Shown here piece by piece: positions 38,255 to 46,399 of a stretch of DNA of 64,000 nucleotides. Source of the stretch: Hyphomicrobiales bacterium. Its GTDB lineage: Bacteria; Pseudomonadota; Alphaproteobacteria; Rhizobiales; Rhizobiaceae. Positions within the stretch are counted from its first letter, which is position 1; every line of letters begins with the position of its first letter. The DNA is taken from positions 119,597-183,596 of the forward strand of contig UBYA01000010.1 in the NCBI GenBank assembly GCA_900469615.1, given 5' to 3'. The position numbers and the translations under genes are program-made. A model generated the notes under the pieces. The model searched no databases and had not been told where the DNA came from. It saw only the letters and a list, made by a program, of their open reading frames with translations.

Positions 38255-38905
38255 ATGCCCGGCTTCATCACCAACACGAAAGACATTCCTGCCGTTCTTC
38301 TCGCGGGAGGACGTTCGAGCCGGATGGGCGCGAACAAGGCGTTTTCCTTGCTCGGCGGCGAAAGCCTGCTCTCCCGCATCGCCAAGCGTATCGCGCGGCA
38401 ACAGACAAAACCGATCGCCCTCAACGCGGATCCCGATTGGCCAGACCCTTTGGGAATGACGCTTGTTCCGGACCGGATACCGGGAAAGCTGGGGCCGCTT
38501 GCAGGCGTGCTTGCCGCCGTGCAGGACGCGGCGTTGCGCTATCCCCAGGTCTCGCACATCGCCACGCTCCCCATAGACAGCCCCTTCTTTCCGCTCAATC
38601 TCGTTCAACGGCTGGCATACGCGATTGAAGGTCCCGACGAGATTGCGATCGCCGCATCGCTCGGTCGGGATCATCCCGTTTTCGGCCTCTGGCCGGTCTC
38701 CGTCGGCGACGATCTCGAGGCATGGATCGCCTCCGACGAAAAGCGCCGCGTCAGGGATTTCCTTGGCCGCCATCGCGTCCGGCGAGTGGATTTCCCCGCA
38801 GTCGCAACGGCGATAGGCCCCCTCGACCCATTCTTCAACATCAATACGCCTGCCGATCTTGTCGAAGCGGAAACATGGCTGGCGGTACTGGAAAACATCC
38901 CATGA
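38255..38905 (+). CDS. mobA: Molybdenum cofactor guanylyltransferase
   Basis: 216 residues. Nucleotide-binding start LLAGGRSSRMGANKAF, followed by DRIPGKLGPLAGVLAA and the PIDSPF metal-binding region, all standard for MobA. It joins GMP to molybdopterin to give the bis-MGD form of the cofactor. ATG at 38255 follows the exporter stop by ten bases. Its stop overlaps the mobB start (ATGA at 38902), so the two are translationally coupled. Confidence 0.92.
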   Translation: MPGFITNTKDIPAVLLAGGRSSRMGANKAFSLLGGESLLSRIAKRIARQQTKPIALNADPDWPDPLGMTLVPDRIPGKLGPLAGVLAAVQDAALRYPQVSHIATLPIDSPFFPLNLVQRLAYAIEGPDEIAIAASLGRDHPVFGLWPVSVGDDLEAWIASDEKRRVRDFLGRHRVRRVDFPAVATAIGPLDPFFNINTPADLVEAETWLAVLENIP

Positions 38906-39432
38906 CGACATCCCGGCCAAAAATCTTCGGCATCGCCGGCTGGAAGAACTCCGGCAAGACCGGGCTCGCCGTGCGTCTGGTGACGGAATTCACGGCACGC
39001 GGCTATCGGATTTCGACGATCAAGCATGCGCATCATGATTTCGATATCGACAAGGTCGGCGCCGACAGCTTCCGTCACCGCCAGGCCGGGGCGCATGAAG
39101 TCACCATCGTTTCCGGCACGCGCTACGCCATCATGCACGAGCTCAGAGACGAGCCGGAACCGAGTTTCGATGAGATATTGGCGCGTCTGGCCCCTTGCGA
39201 CCTTGTCCTGATCGAGGGTTACAAGCGCGAACCCATACCGAAGATCGAAGCCCGCCGCCTGGAGGCAGCCAAGCGCGAGCCGCTCGCCGTGCACGATCCG
39301 CATATCGCCGCCATCGCCGCCGATCATCCGGTGGAGGATGCCGGCTCGCTTCCTGTCTTCGATCTCGACGACACCCTCGCCATCGCCGATTTCATCGCCT
39401 CGGCGATCGGTCTCGGCAAACCGGCAAAATGA
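38902..39432 (+). CDS. mobB: Molybdopterin-guanine dinucleotide biosynthesis adaptor MobB
   Basis: 176-residue P-loop GTPase with the N-terminal Walker A GWKNSGKTG (about residues 13-21), HAHHDFDID, and LVLIEGYKREPIPKIE, all typical of MobB. It assists MobA, possibly by presenting GTP; it is not essential in E. coli. The start at 38902 overlaps the mobA stop by four bases. The gene ends right at a hairpin that also serves the convergent OmpA-like gene. Confidence 0.9.
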   Translation: MTTSRPKIFGIAGWKNSGKTGLAVRLVTEFTARGYRISTIKHAHHDFDIDKVGADSFRHRQAGAHEVTIVSGTRYAIMHELRDEPEPSFDEILARLAPCDLVLIEGYKREPIPKIEARRLEAAKREPLAVHDPHIAAIAADHPVEDAGSLPVFDLDDTLAIADFIASAIGLGKPAK

Positions 39433-39456
39433 AAAAGCCGCCGGTTTCCCGGCGGC
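39432..39456 (-). terminator. Terminator between mobB and the OmpA-domain gene
   Basis: Perfect eight-base arms GCCGCCGG (39437-39444) and CCGGCGGC (39449-39456) with a TTTC loop. The five A residues at 39432-39436 give a U tract on the minus strand, 26 bases after the OmpA-like stop. It may also end the mobB transcript. Confidence 0.7.
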
Positions 39457-39482
39457 CCTGATGGTTTTGATGCAATCCAAGA

Positions 39483-41936
39483 TTACTGATTGGAAGCGAC
39501 CGGACGCACCAGCGGCGTGATGCGGCGGATCGTGACGCGCCGATTTTCCTGCGACGGGCCGAGCGTATTCACCTTGAGATACTGCTCGCCATACCCCTGG
39601 GTCACAAGGTTTTCGGCCGGGATGCCGTAAACGTCGGTAAGCAAGTTTGCGACCGATTCCGCACGGCGATCCGACAGGATCAGGTTGCTCTCAGCCGAAC
39701 CCACCGCGTCCGTGTGACCTTCGATCAGGAAGGTTTCGGTCGGGTCGCTCTTCACAATGCGCGATATGCCGTCGGCAACACCGCGCAGCGTGCTGGCCTG
39801 AGACATCGGGATATCGGCGCTGCCAGTCGCGAAGGTGATGGTGTCGAGATCGATGCGGCGGATCTTGTCGCGGATACGGGCCGAATAACGGACTTCGTTG
39901 ACCGAATAGATACGCTCGACCGGCTCGACCGGCGGTTCGCGCAGGAAGTCGTAATAGTCCGCATTGCGGTTGGAAGCCGTATCGATGATGTACTTGCTCA
40001 GCGGAATGAGCAGCCGCATCGGCGGCAAATCCTCGCCGGGATCGCGGAAATAATCGTCATTGTCGGGCCGGTCTTCCAGTTCCGGCGAGTAGAACAGCAC
40101 GTATTCGTGCCCTCGGGCATCGATGCGCGAGCGCTGGATGATATCGCCGTAACGGTTGCGGATCGTTACGACGCGATCGCCGTCGGGCTGATCGATCGTC
40201 TCGCGATAGCGGTCGCGCGGCAGCTGTTCGTAGATCGGCCGCTCGCCGCCCCGGATGAAGCGATCGCTGTCGTCGTGACGTACGACATAGGTATTGTCGA
40301 CGTTTACGACCGTGCGATTGTCCTGGTTGATGATGGTCTGAACAGCCGTTCCCTGCGGCGGGGCAAAATCCGGCCGGCGATCGATCCGGCGACCCTGCTC
40401 GCTTGTCACGGCTTCCATCTTCACGGGCGGTTGCGCCTGACCGCCGGCGGCGGCGCGCTGCGCCTCGGCATCGGATGTCGGCGGCTTGCTGTAGGCCGGC
40501 GGCGGAAGCCGGCCGGGATTGTTCTGCGCCTGCCCATTCTGGCCCTGGCCGGCTTGACCGCGTCCGCCCTGGGTGCCCGGCGCACCGGGATTCTGTCCGT
40601 TGTTCAGATGATCGCCCCGACGAACGGCACCCTTCTGGCTGTCCAGAACCGCGCTGCCGTTTTCGACCGGCAGGATGACCGGACCGTTGGCCGAAGCCGG
40701 GTTTTCCGCGATCTTCTTGCGGCGCTCCAGTTCCTGCGGCGAGACCTGCTCGGCCGGAGGCAGCTGAATTTCACCGGCCTGCTGACCGTTGCCGTTGGCC
40801 GGCGCGGGCGCCGCATTGCCCTGAGTCGGGGCTTCGGTGCCGTTGTTCGGCTGCTTGCCGGGTTGCTGCGGTGTCGCCTGATTGCCGGTTTGAGCCGGCG
40901 CTGTCTGCGGCTCGCCCTTCTGGGCCGGCTGTTGCGGATTGGCGCCGGGCTGCTCGCCCTGCTGCTGATTCTGCGGCTGCTTGCCGTGGGTCTTGCCCGC
41001 GCCCGGCTTCTGCCCCTGCTGAGCACCCGGCGTTCCCGGTTGAGCTTCAGGCTGGGCTTGGGTGCCAGGCTGCGCCTCCGTTCCCGGCTGAGCCTTATGC
41101 CCCTGCGACGGCTCGCCGGCAGGCGCCTGCGGCTGTTCTGCAGGCTGCTGAGCCGGATTACCGGGCTGTCCCTGCTGCTTGGGATGAGCGTTCTGTTCGG
41201 GCTGAGCCTGCTTTCCGGGTTGGGTCTCCTGAGCGGCCGGCGCTTCCTTCTGGCCCTGAACAGGCTGCTGCACCTTCGGCTTCGGCTTGGTCTCCGGCTG
41301 CGTTTCCGCGGCAGGCTGTTGCTGTTCTACCTTCGGCTGGGGTGCTTCCGCAGGCTGTTTCGCCTCCGGTTGCTTGGCCTTGGGCTGAGGTGCTTCAGGA
41401 GCGGCCGCCTTCGGTTGCGGTTTGGCCTCAGGCTGGGCCTGCGGCTCTTCTGCCAGCTGCTGGTGTTGTTTCTTCGGTTCCGGCTGAGCCTCTGCCGCCG
41501 GTTGCTGGCGCTGAGGCTTCGGCTGCTCCTGCTCGGCCGGCTGCTGGCGCTCCGCCTTGGGGGGCTGGGCTTCCGGCTGCTGTTTCCCGGGCGCCTGCTT
41601 CGGCTCGCCTTCCGGCGCCGCCTGCTTCATCTGATGCTGTTGTTCCCCACCCTCATGGGCGGGTTCGCCCTGATGCTTCTGGCCCTGCGGCTCGCCTTCG
41701 CCGCCGGCACCCTTCTTGTGCTTGCGCAGCTCTTCTTCCGACTGGGTTGCCGGCGCATCCTGCTGGGCGACCTCGAAACTTGCATCGGCGGCCGTTCCCG
41801 CCGCGCTGGCGGTTTCATTGTTTAGCGGTGCGATAAGCTGTTCACGAAGCGCCGCCGCTGCTGCCGGCTCGAATGCGAGCGATAGCGAAAGCAGCGGAAA
41901 CGCGGCGCTGGCAAATAGTCTGGATCGCTTTCCCAT
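39483..41936 (-). CDS. OmpA-domain protein with long Pro/Gln/Ala/Lys-rich region
   Basis: 817 residues. Signal peptide to about residue 28. From about 65 to 400 the protein is nearly all P, Q, A, E, K and G in loose repeats (QPEAQ, KQPEA, QPGTQ), surely disordered and able to span the periplasm. A middle region (about 500-680) is charged. The C-terminal about 110 residues are an OmpA-like peptidoglycan-binding domain (ITFATGSADIP, FLIEGHTDAVGSAESNLILSDRRAESV split, VTQGYGE). It probably tethers the envelope to peptidoglycan. Family members with shorter stalks are common in rhizobia. Confidence 0.85.
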   Translation of the reverse strand: MGKRSRLFASAAFPLLSLSLAFEPAAAAALREQLIAPLNNETASAAGTAADASFEVAQQDAPATQSEEELRKHKKGAGGEGEPQGQKHQGEPAHEGGEQQHQMKQAAPEGEPKQAPGKQQPEAQPPKAERQQPAEQEQPKPQRQQPAAEAQPEPKKQHQQLAEEPQAQPEAKPQPKAAAPEAPQPKAKQPEAKQPAEAPQPKVEQQQPAAETQPETKPKPKVQQPVQGQKEAPAAQETQPGKQAQPEQNAHPKQQGQPGNPAQQPAEQPQAPAGEPSQGHKAQPGTEAQPGTQAQPEAQPGTPGAQQGQKPGAGKTHGKQPQNQQQGEQPGANPQQPAQKGEPQTAPAQTGNQATPQQPGKQPNNGTEAPTQGNAAPAPANGNGQQAGEIQLPPAEQVSPQELERRKKIAENPASANGPVILPVENGSAVLDSQKGAVRRGDHLNNGQNPGAPGTQGGRGQAGQGQNGQAQNNPGRLPPPAYSKPPTSDAEAQRAAAGGQAQPPVKMEAVTSEQGRRIDRRPDFAPPQGTAVQTIINQDNRTVVNVDNTYVVRHDDSDRFIRGGERPIYEQLPRDRYRETIDQPDGDRVVTIRNRYGDIIQRSRIDARGHEYVLFYSPELEDRPDNDDYFRDPGEDLPPMRLLIPLSKYIIDTASNRNADYYDFLREPPVEPVERIYSVNEVRYSARIRDKIRRIDLDTITFATGSADIPMSQASTLRGVADGISRIVKSDPTETFLIEGHTDAVGSAESNLILSDRRAESVANLLTDVYGIPAENLVTQGYGEQYLKVNTLGPSQENRRVTIRRITPLVRPVASNQ

Positions 41937-42305
41937 ATGGGTCTCCTCTTTTGATCTTTGTCCGCCGAATTGCGAATCTCAGCGAGCAAGGCGATTGCCC
42001 CAAGATACCGGCCGATTTTCGGTTCTCATGAGGCTGAATCGCGGCAAGCCGCTATATGTTCCCGAACTATTAGGTCGCCGCAATTAACCCTGGCTGAATG
42101 CGGCAGATGGCTTTCGTTCAGATTTCACCGCGGCGCATCCGCATCGCAACGACGCCGGGCAATGGAGATAAGCCTCGTAATTCCAGTTGCTTTTTGTGAA
42201 AAAAAAGTACGAATATCGCCGCAAGGCAGGCCACCGGCCCGCTCCACTCGAACCGGCTGCGAACCAACAATAATGAGCTGCCGGCCACCAACAGAGAGGA
42301 TCAAA
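41937..42305. other. Divergent intergenic region, OmpA-like / amino-acid binding protein
   Basis: About 370 bases that must carry both promoters. An A-rich tract (42194-42211) is the only notable feature. No palindrome longer than eight bases was recognised, and the open frame through it lacks a start with a ribosome site. Confidence 0.35.
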
Positions 42306-43088
42306 ATGCGCATCTCCACTCGTCTTTTTGCCGCTGCGTCACTCGCCGCGATGTCGCTTTTCGCCGGCGCGGCGCTTGCCGACGGCGACACGCTCGTCTT
42401 TGGCACAGACGCGACCTACCCGCCTTTCGAATCGCTTGACGCCGGCGGCAAGTTCATTGGCTTCGACATCGATATAACCAATGCGCTTTGCGATCAGATG
42501 AAGGTCAAGTGCACTTTCGTGAACCAGGATTTCGACGGCATCATTCCGGCGCTGCAGGCCAAGAAGTTCGATGCCATCATCTCGTCCATGTCGATCACGC
42601 CGGAACGCCAGAAGATCGTCGATTTCACCAACAAGATCTACAACACGCCGCCGGCAATCGCCGTTCCGAAGGACTCCCCTCTCAAGGAAGCGACCGACGA
42701 AGCCCTGAAGGGCAAGACGATCGGCGCCCAGTCCTCCACGACGCACGCCAACTACGCCTCCGCCCATCTGAAGGACGCCGAACTCAAGCTTTATCCGTCG
42801 GCTGACGAATACAAGCTCGACCTCAGCAACGGCCGTATCGACGCTGCCATCGACGACGTCGTCGTGCTGTCGGAATGGGTGAAGTCGGATGCCGGCAGCT
42901 GCTGCAAGATGCTCGGCACGCTGAAGATCGATCCGGTCGTCAACGGCGAAGGCGCAGGCATCGCCATCCGCAAGGGCGACACCGCTCTCAAGGACAAGCT
43001 GAATGCCGCGATCGCCGCGATCCGCGCTGACGGCACCTACAAGAAGATCCAGGACAAGTATTTCGATTTCGACGTCTACGGCGATTGA
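42306..43088 (+). CDS. Polar amino-acid ABC transporter, periplasmic binding protein
   Basis: 260 residues, family 3 solute-binding protein of the HisJ/ArtJ/AotJ class. Signal peptide cleaved near GAALA/DGD (residue 23). Then GTDATYPPFESLDAGGKFIGFDIDI (split in two here by reading frame only), DGIIPALQAKKFDAIISSMSITPERQKIVDF and a pair of cysteines (SCCK). Likely ligands are arginine, ornithine, lysine or histidine. ATG at 42306 has AGAGGA seven bases before. A hairpin with a U tract separates it from the two permease genes, which usually makes the binding protein more abundant. Confidence 0.9.
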   Translation: MRISTRLFAAASLAAMSLFAGAALADGDTLVFGTDATYPPFESLDAGGKFIGFDIDITNALCDQMKVKCTFVNQDFDGIIPALQAKKFDAIISSMSITPERQKIVDFTNKIYNTPPAIAVPKDSPLKEATDEALKGKTIGAQSSTTHANYASAHLKDAELKLYPSADEYKLDLSNGRIDAAIDDVVVLSEWVKSDAGSCCKMLGTLKIDPVVNGEGAGIAIRKGDTALKDKLNAAIAAIRADGTYKKIQDKYFDFDVYGD

Positions 43089-43116
43089 TCGCCCGTCGAT
43101 TCCCTTGGAAAAGACG

Positions 43117-43146
43117 ACGGCGGAAGCTTGCTCTTCCGCCGTTTTT
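43117..43146 (+). terminator. Terminator/attenuator between binding protein and permease genes
   Basis: Perfect ten-base arms ACGGCGGAAG (43117-43126) and CTTCCGCCGT (43133-43142) with a six-base loop and then TTTT. It lies inside the operon, 28 bases after the binding-protein stop, and so probably causes partial termination. Confidence 0.75.
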
Positions 43147-43206
43147 GTTTGACAACAAGAAGAATATAAGCAGAAACGCGGCAAAAGCCGCTAGGGGAAA
43201 TACAGC

Positions 43207-44019
43207 ATGAGCGGATTGTTTTCCGCCCTCGGTTCCTTGTGGACCTGGTTGAGTACGATTTTCGATCCATTGTGTGGTCCGGCTGGACTGTTCACCGTGT
43301 TCAGCCTGTTCAAGCCGAACACGATGCTCGCCTGCGGCGACACGGGTTGGGGCGACGAGCTGGCGGGTGGCTTGAAGATCACGATTGCCGTCTCGGTCCT
43401 GACGTTGCCGCTTGGCCTCATCATCGGCTTCTTCGTCGCACTCGCGCAACAATCGGAAGAAAAGTCATTGCGGCTTGCCGCAGGCGTCTTCACCACGATT
43501 TTCCGCGGTCTGCCGGAGCTGCTCACGCTTTTCATCATTTACTACGGCTTGCAGATCCTGCTGCAATCGTTGCTCGCCAAGTTCGGCTATGACGGTCCGA
43601 TCGAGATCAATGCCTTTGCCGCGGGCATGGTCGCGCTGGCGATCGTCTTTTCAGCCTATTGCTCGGAAGTGCTTCTTTCGGCCTTCAAGGCGATTCCGAA
43701 GGGCCAGTACGAAGCGGGCGATGCCCTCGGCTTCCATCGCGCGCGCACCATGCGGCTGATCATCGTGCCGCAGCTCGTGCGTATCTCGCTGCCGAACCTC
43801 GGAAATCTCTGGATGAACCTGCTGAAGGACACGTCCTACGTGTCGATTATCGGCCTTGCCGATATCATCAGGCAGACGGGGATCGCCGTGCGCGCCACCA
43901 AGGCGCCGTTCACTTTCTATTCGATCGCCTGCCTGTTCTATCTGACGCTGGCCGTCATTTCTTCGATCGGCCTCTTCTATCTCGACCGATGGGCCAAACG
44001 TGCGGAGGTTCATCGATGA
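43207..44019 (+). CDS. Polar amino-acid ABC transporter permease (HisQ/ArtQ-like)
   Basis: 270 residues with about five to six membrane helices and the ABC permease loop EAGDALGFHRARTMRLIIVPQ (EAA motif). It forms a heterodimeric channel with the next protein. ATG at 43207 has AGGGGA before it. Its stop overlaps the start of the second permease (ATGA at 44016). It lies downstream of the internal hairpin in the same operon as the binding protein. Confidence 0.9.
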   Translation: MSGLFSALGSLWTWLSTIFDPLCGPAGLFTVFSLFKPNTMLACGDTGWGDELAGGLKITIAVSVLTLPLGLIIGFFVALAQQSEEKSLRLAAGVFTTIFRGLPELLTLFIIYYGLQILLQSLLAKFGYDGPIEINAFAAGMVALAIVFSAYCSEVLLSAFKAIPKGQYEAGDALGFHRARTMRLIIVPQLVRISLPNLGNLWMNLLKDTSYVSIIGLADIIRQTGIAVRATKAPFTFYSIACLFYLTLAVISSIGLFYLDRWAKRAEVHR

Positions 44020-44846
44020 GCCATGCCGAAGTTCTGATCGCGGCGCAGCCGGCGCCGCCCAAGACCGCCAGGAAACTGTCCAGGTCGGCTATCGCAGGCT
44101 ATTTCTTCCTCATCCTGTGGGCGATTCTCGGCATCGCATTGCTGTGGATGATCGTCACAGGCTGGGATGTCGACAAACTCGAAACCTACGGGCCGCGGCT
44201 TCTCCACGGCCTTTGGATCACCGTAAAGCTCGTCGCCCTGTCCTTCATCCTTGGCGCGATCCTGTCGATACCGCTGGCCTTCGCCCGCATGTCGAGCAAC
44301 CGGATCCTGAGCACGTTGACCTATTGCTATGTCTACCTGTTCCGCGGCACGCCGCTGCTGGCGCAGATATTCATGGTCTATTACGGCTTTCCGAGCTTCC
44401 GCTGGTTCTTCGAGGATATCGGCCTCTGGTGGTTCTTCAAGGATCCCTTCTATTGCGGCGTTTTCGCCATGACGCTGAACACGGCGGCCTATCAGACGGA
44501 AATCGTCCGTGGCGCCATCCAGAGCGTGCCGAAGGGACAGACGGAAGCGGCAAGCGCCCTTGGCATCCATACCTGGATCGCTTTCCGCAAGATCATCATC
44601 CCGCAAGCGCTGATCGTCGCGTTGCGCCCCTACGGCAACGAAATCATCCTGCTGATCAAGAGTTCGGCAACCGTCTCCATCATCACGGTTTTTGATCTCA
44701 TGGGCGAGACGCGCTACGCTTTCTCGCGCACCTACGACTATCAGATCTATCTCTGGGCGGCGATCTTCTACCTGGTGATCGTCGAGCTGATGCGAAACGG
44801 CTGGGCGCGGATGGAAGGTCGGCTGACCCGGCATCTCAAGCGCTGA
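44016..44846 (+). CDS. Polar amino-acid ABC transporter permease (HisM/ArtM-like)
   Basis: 276 residues. The N-terminal helix (about 27-48) precedes the core permease fold with RGTPLLAQIFMVYYG and the EAA loop EAASALGIHTWIAFRKIIIPQ. Start at 44016 with GGAGG six bases before and a four-base overlap with the preceding permease gene, so translation is coupled. No ATPase gene follows: the next gene is usg. The ATPase must be supplied from elsewhere in the genome. Confidence 0.9.
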   Translation: MSHAEVLIAAQPAPPKTARKLSRSAIAGYFFLILWAILGIALLWMIVTGWDVDKLETYGPRLLHGLWITVKLVALSFILGAILSIPLAFARMSSNRILSTLTYCYVYLFRGTPLLAQIFMVYYGFPSFRWFFEDIGLWWFFKDPFYCGVFAMTLNTAAYQTEIVRGAIQSVPKGQTEAASALGIHTWIAFRKIIIPQALIVALRPYGNEIILLIKSSATVSIITVFDLMGETRYAFSRTYDYQIYLWAAIFYLVIVELMRNGWARMEGRLTRHLKR

Positions 44847-44877
44847 TCCATCGAAAGCGGCGTCGCTGCCGCCGATT

Positions 44878-44907
44878 TTGGCAGCACTCTGGCAATGCTG
44901 CTGCCAA
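44878..44907 (+). terminator. Possible hairpin closing the amino-acid ABC operon
   Basis: Perfect nine-base arms TTGGCAGCA (44878-44886) and TGCTGCCAA (44899-44907) 31 bases after the second permease gene. No U tract follows, so its role as a terminator is doubtful. Confidence 0.3.
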
Positions 44908-45030
44908 CATATTGATTACTCAAAGAAAATTGTCTTCATGACGGTTTTGTAAAGCTTGAGTTTACCATGAGCTGTTTCCATATCCATGTGACCATGAGTC
45001 ACGAAAAATGGGAACGGAAAGTGAAAGCTC

Positions 45031-45297
45031 ATGCATCAGGACATGCAAAAGCAGTTGCAGGGTTATGGGTTGACGACCGCGCAAATCTTCTACCACCTGC
45101 CGGATCATCCCCAGTTTCTCCAGACCTACATCTGGCAGGATTATGACCTCGCCCCGAACTTCCCGGAAATGCGCGGTTTCCTGAAATTCTGGCAGGAGAA
45201 ACTGGACGGGCCGCTTCATTCCGTGCGCTATGTGCACCGCAAGCTGATTTCGGCAAGCGAGTGGCGTGCGCTGAAGGGGGAATTCATCCTTCACTAG
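45031..45297 (+). CDS. usg: Usg family protein
   Basis: 88-residue protein of the Usg family, found almost only in alphaproteobacteria: QLQGYGLTTAQIFYHLPDHP, then LQTYIWQDYDLAPNFPEM and a C-terminal WRALKGEF. The name comes from a position near trp or pyridine-related genes in some species; no function is established. ATG at 45031 gives the usual length. It stands alone after the amino-acid ABC operon, separated by 184 bases. Confidence 0.85.
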   Translation: MHQDMQKQLQGYGLTTAQIFYHLPDHPQFLQTYIWQDYDLAPNFPEMRGFLKFWQEKLDGPLHSVRYVHRKLISASEWRALKGEFILH

Positions 45298-45444
45298 CCG
45301 CTTCCCAAGTGTACCATGCCGTGGGTGCCACGGGTGTCATGACTGCCGATAGTCGCAGCATACCCGCCTGTCCACACCGCAAGCATTGCAAAAGGCGATC
45401 AGTCGTCCTAATGCCTGCTTGACACAAGGAAGGGCTGCTCATCC

Positions 45445-46269
45445 ATGGCAAAGAAGAAGATCGACGAAGACGCGCTTGCGGAAGCCTATAACCGCGCATT
45501 GGCGTTGGAGAAGGCCGGCGATATCGACGCGGCGGTAAAGGCCTACCACGAAGTGCTGGCCCTCGATCCGGAAGACCATGGCGGCGCAGCCGTGCGCATC
45601 GCCTCCATGGGGCACGGCGAAACGCCGGTAAAAGCGCCGGATGCCTATGTCGAGACCCTGTTCGATCAGCACGCCGAGGTTTTCGAGGACGTACTGGTGG
45701 AGCAACTCGGCTACCACGTCCCGGTTCTCGTACGCCAGCGCCTGCAGGCGCTTGGTCTCGGCCCCTTCAAGCGCATGCTCGACCTCGGCTGCGGCACGGG
45801 TCTTACGGGCGGCACGCTACGCGATATCGTCGAGGATATCACCGGTATCGACATTTCCGAGAACATGGTCGAAGTCGCCCATGAAAAGGATATCTACGAA
45901 ACGCTCTTCGTCGCCGAGGTCGAGGATTTCCTCGACGATAATGATGAAGACGCCTTCGACCTGATCACCGCAACCGATGTCCTGCCCTATCTCGGTGCGC
46001 TGGAACCACTCTTCTTCGGCGCGGCTGAAAACATGACGCCGGGCGGGCTCTTCGTCTTTTCGTCCGAGACGCTGCCGGAAGCGACAATGGCCGGGCGCCC
46101 CTACATGGTCGGCCCGCATCAGCGCTTCGCCCATTCAGAAACCTATGTGCGCGAACGGCTGACCGCGACCGGCTTCGAACTCGTCGAAATCACCGACATC
46201 AACGTCCGCATGGAAGACGGCCAGCCGACGCCGGGCCACCTGGTCGTCGCGCGCCTGATCGCCGACTAG
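45445..46269 (+). CDS. SAM-dependent methyltransferase with N-terminal TPR-like segment
   Basis: 274 residues. Residues about 8-45 look like one TPR helix pair (ALEKAGDIDAAVKAYHEVLALDP). The methyltransferase fold follows, with SAM motif I MLDLGCGTGLTGG (about 112-124), motif II ITGIDISENMVEVA and LITATDVLPYLG. Such TPR-methyltransferase proteins are common in rhizobia; the substrate is unknown. ATG at 45445. Its stop is 16 bases before the first of two tandem hairpins. Confidence 0.85.
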   Translation: MAKKKIDEDALAEAYNRALALEKAGDIDAAVKAYHEVLALDPEDHGGAAVRIASMGHGETPVKAPDAYVETLFDQHAEVFEDVLVEQLGYHVPVLVRQRLQALGLGPFKRMLDLGCGTGLTGGTLRDIVEDITGIDISENMVEVAHEKDIYETLFVAEVEDFLDDNDEDAFDLITATDVLPYLGALEPLFFGAAENMTPGGLFVFSSETLPEATMAGRPYMVGPHQRFAHSETYVRERLTATGFELVEITDINVRMEDGQPTPGHLVVARLIAD

Positions 46270-46284
46270 GTCGATCGAATGCCA

Positions 46285-46374
46285 GCAAGCGAATAGTTTC
46301 CCATTTGGATAACTATTCGCTTGCGCGACGCCCGTCGAGCTGATACTTGGCCATTCAGATAAGTATCAGCTCGA
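46285..46374. repeat. Two tandem perfect inverted repeats, 14-bp arms, 50-bp period
   Basis: Unit 1: GCAAGCGAATAGTT (46285-46298), 12-base loop, AACTATTCGCTTGC (46311-46324). Unit 2: TCGAGCTGATACTT (46335-46348), 12-base loop, AAGTATCAGCTCGA (46361-46374). Both have 14 perfect pairs and equal loops, and begin exactly 50 bases apart. The arms differ at five positions yet every difference is compensated. The shared pattern around each centre is CCATT..GATAA.TAT. The block fills the gap before the GST-ArsR-AHSA1 operon and has no U tract. Confidence 0.75.
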
Positions 46375-46399
46375 ACCTTGATCTCGGAAAGGTCGTCGC

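Noticed and set aside
39714..41825. 703-codon open frame antisense to the OmpA-domain gene
   Set aside because: Leu/Arg-only composition results from reading the Pro/Gln-rich stalk backwards; no domain, no start signal.
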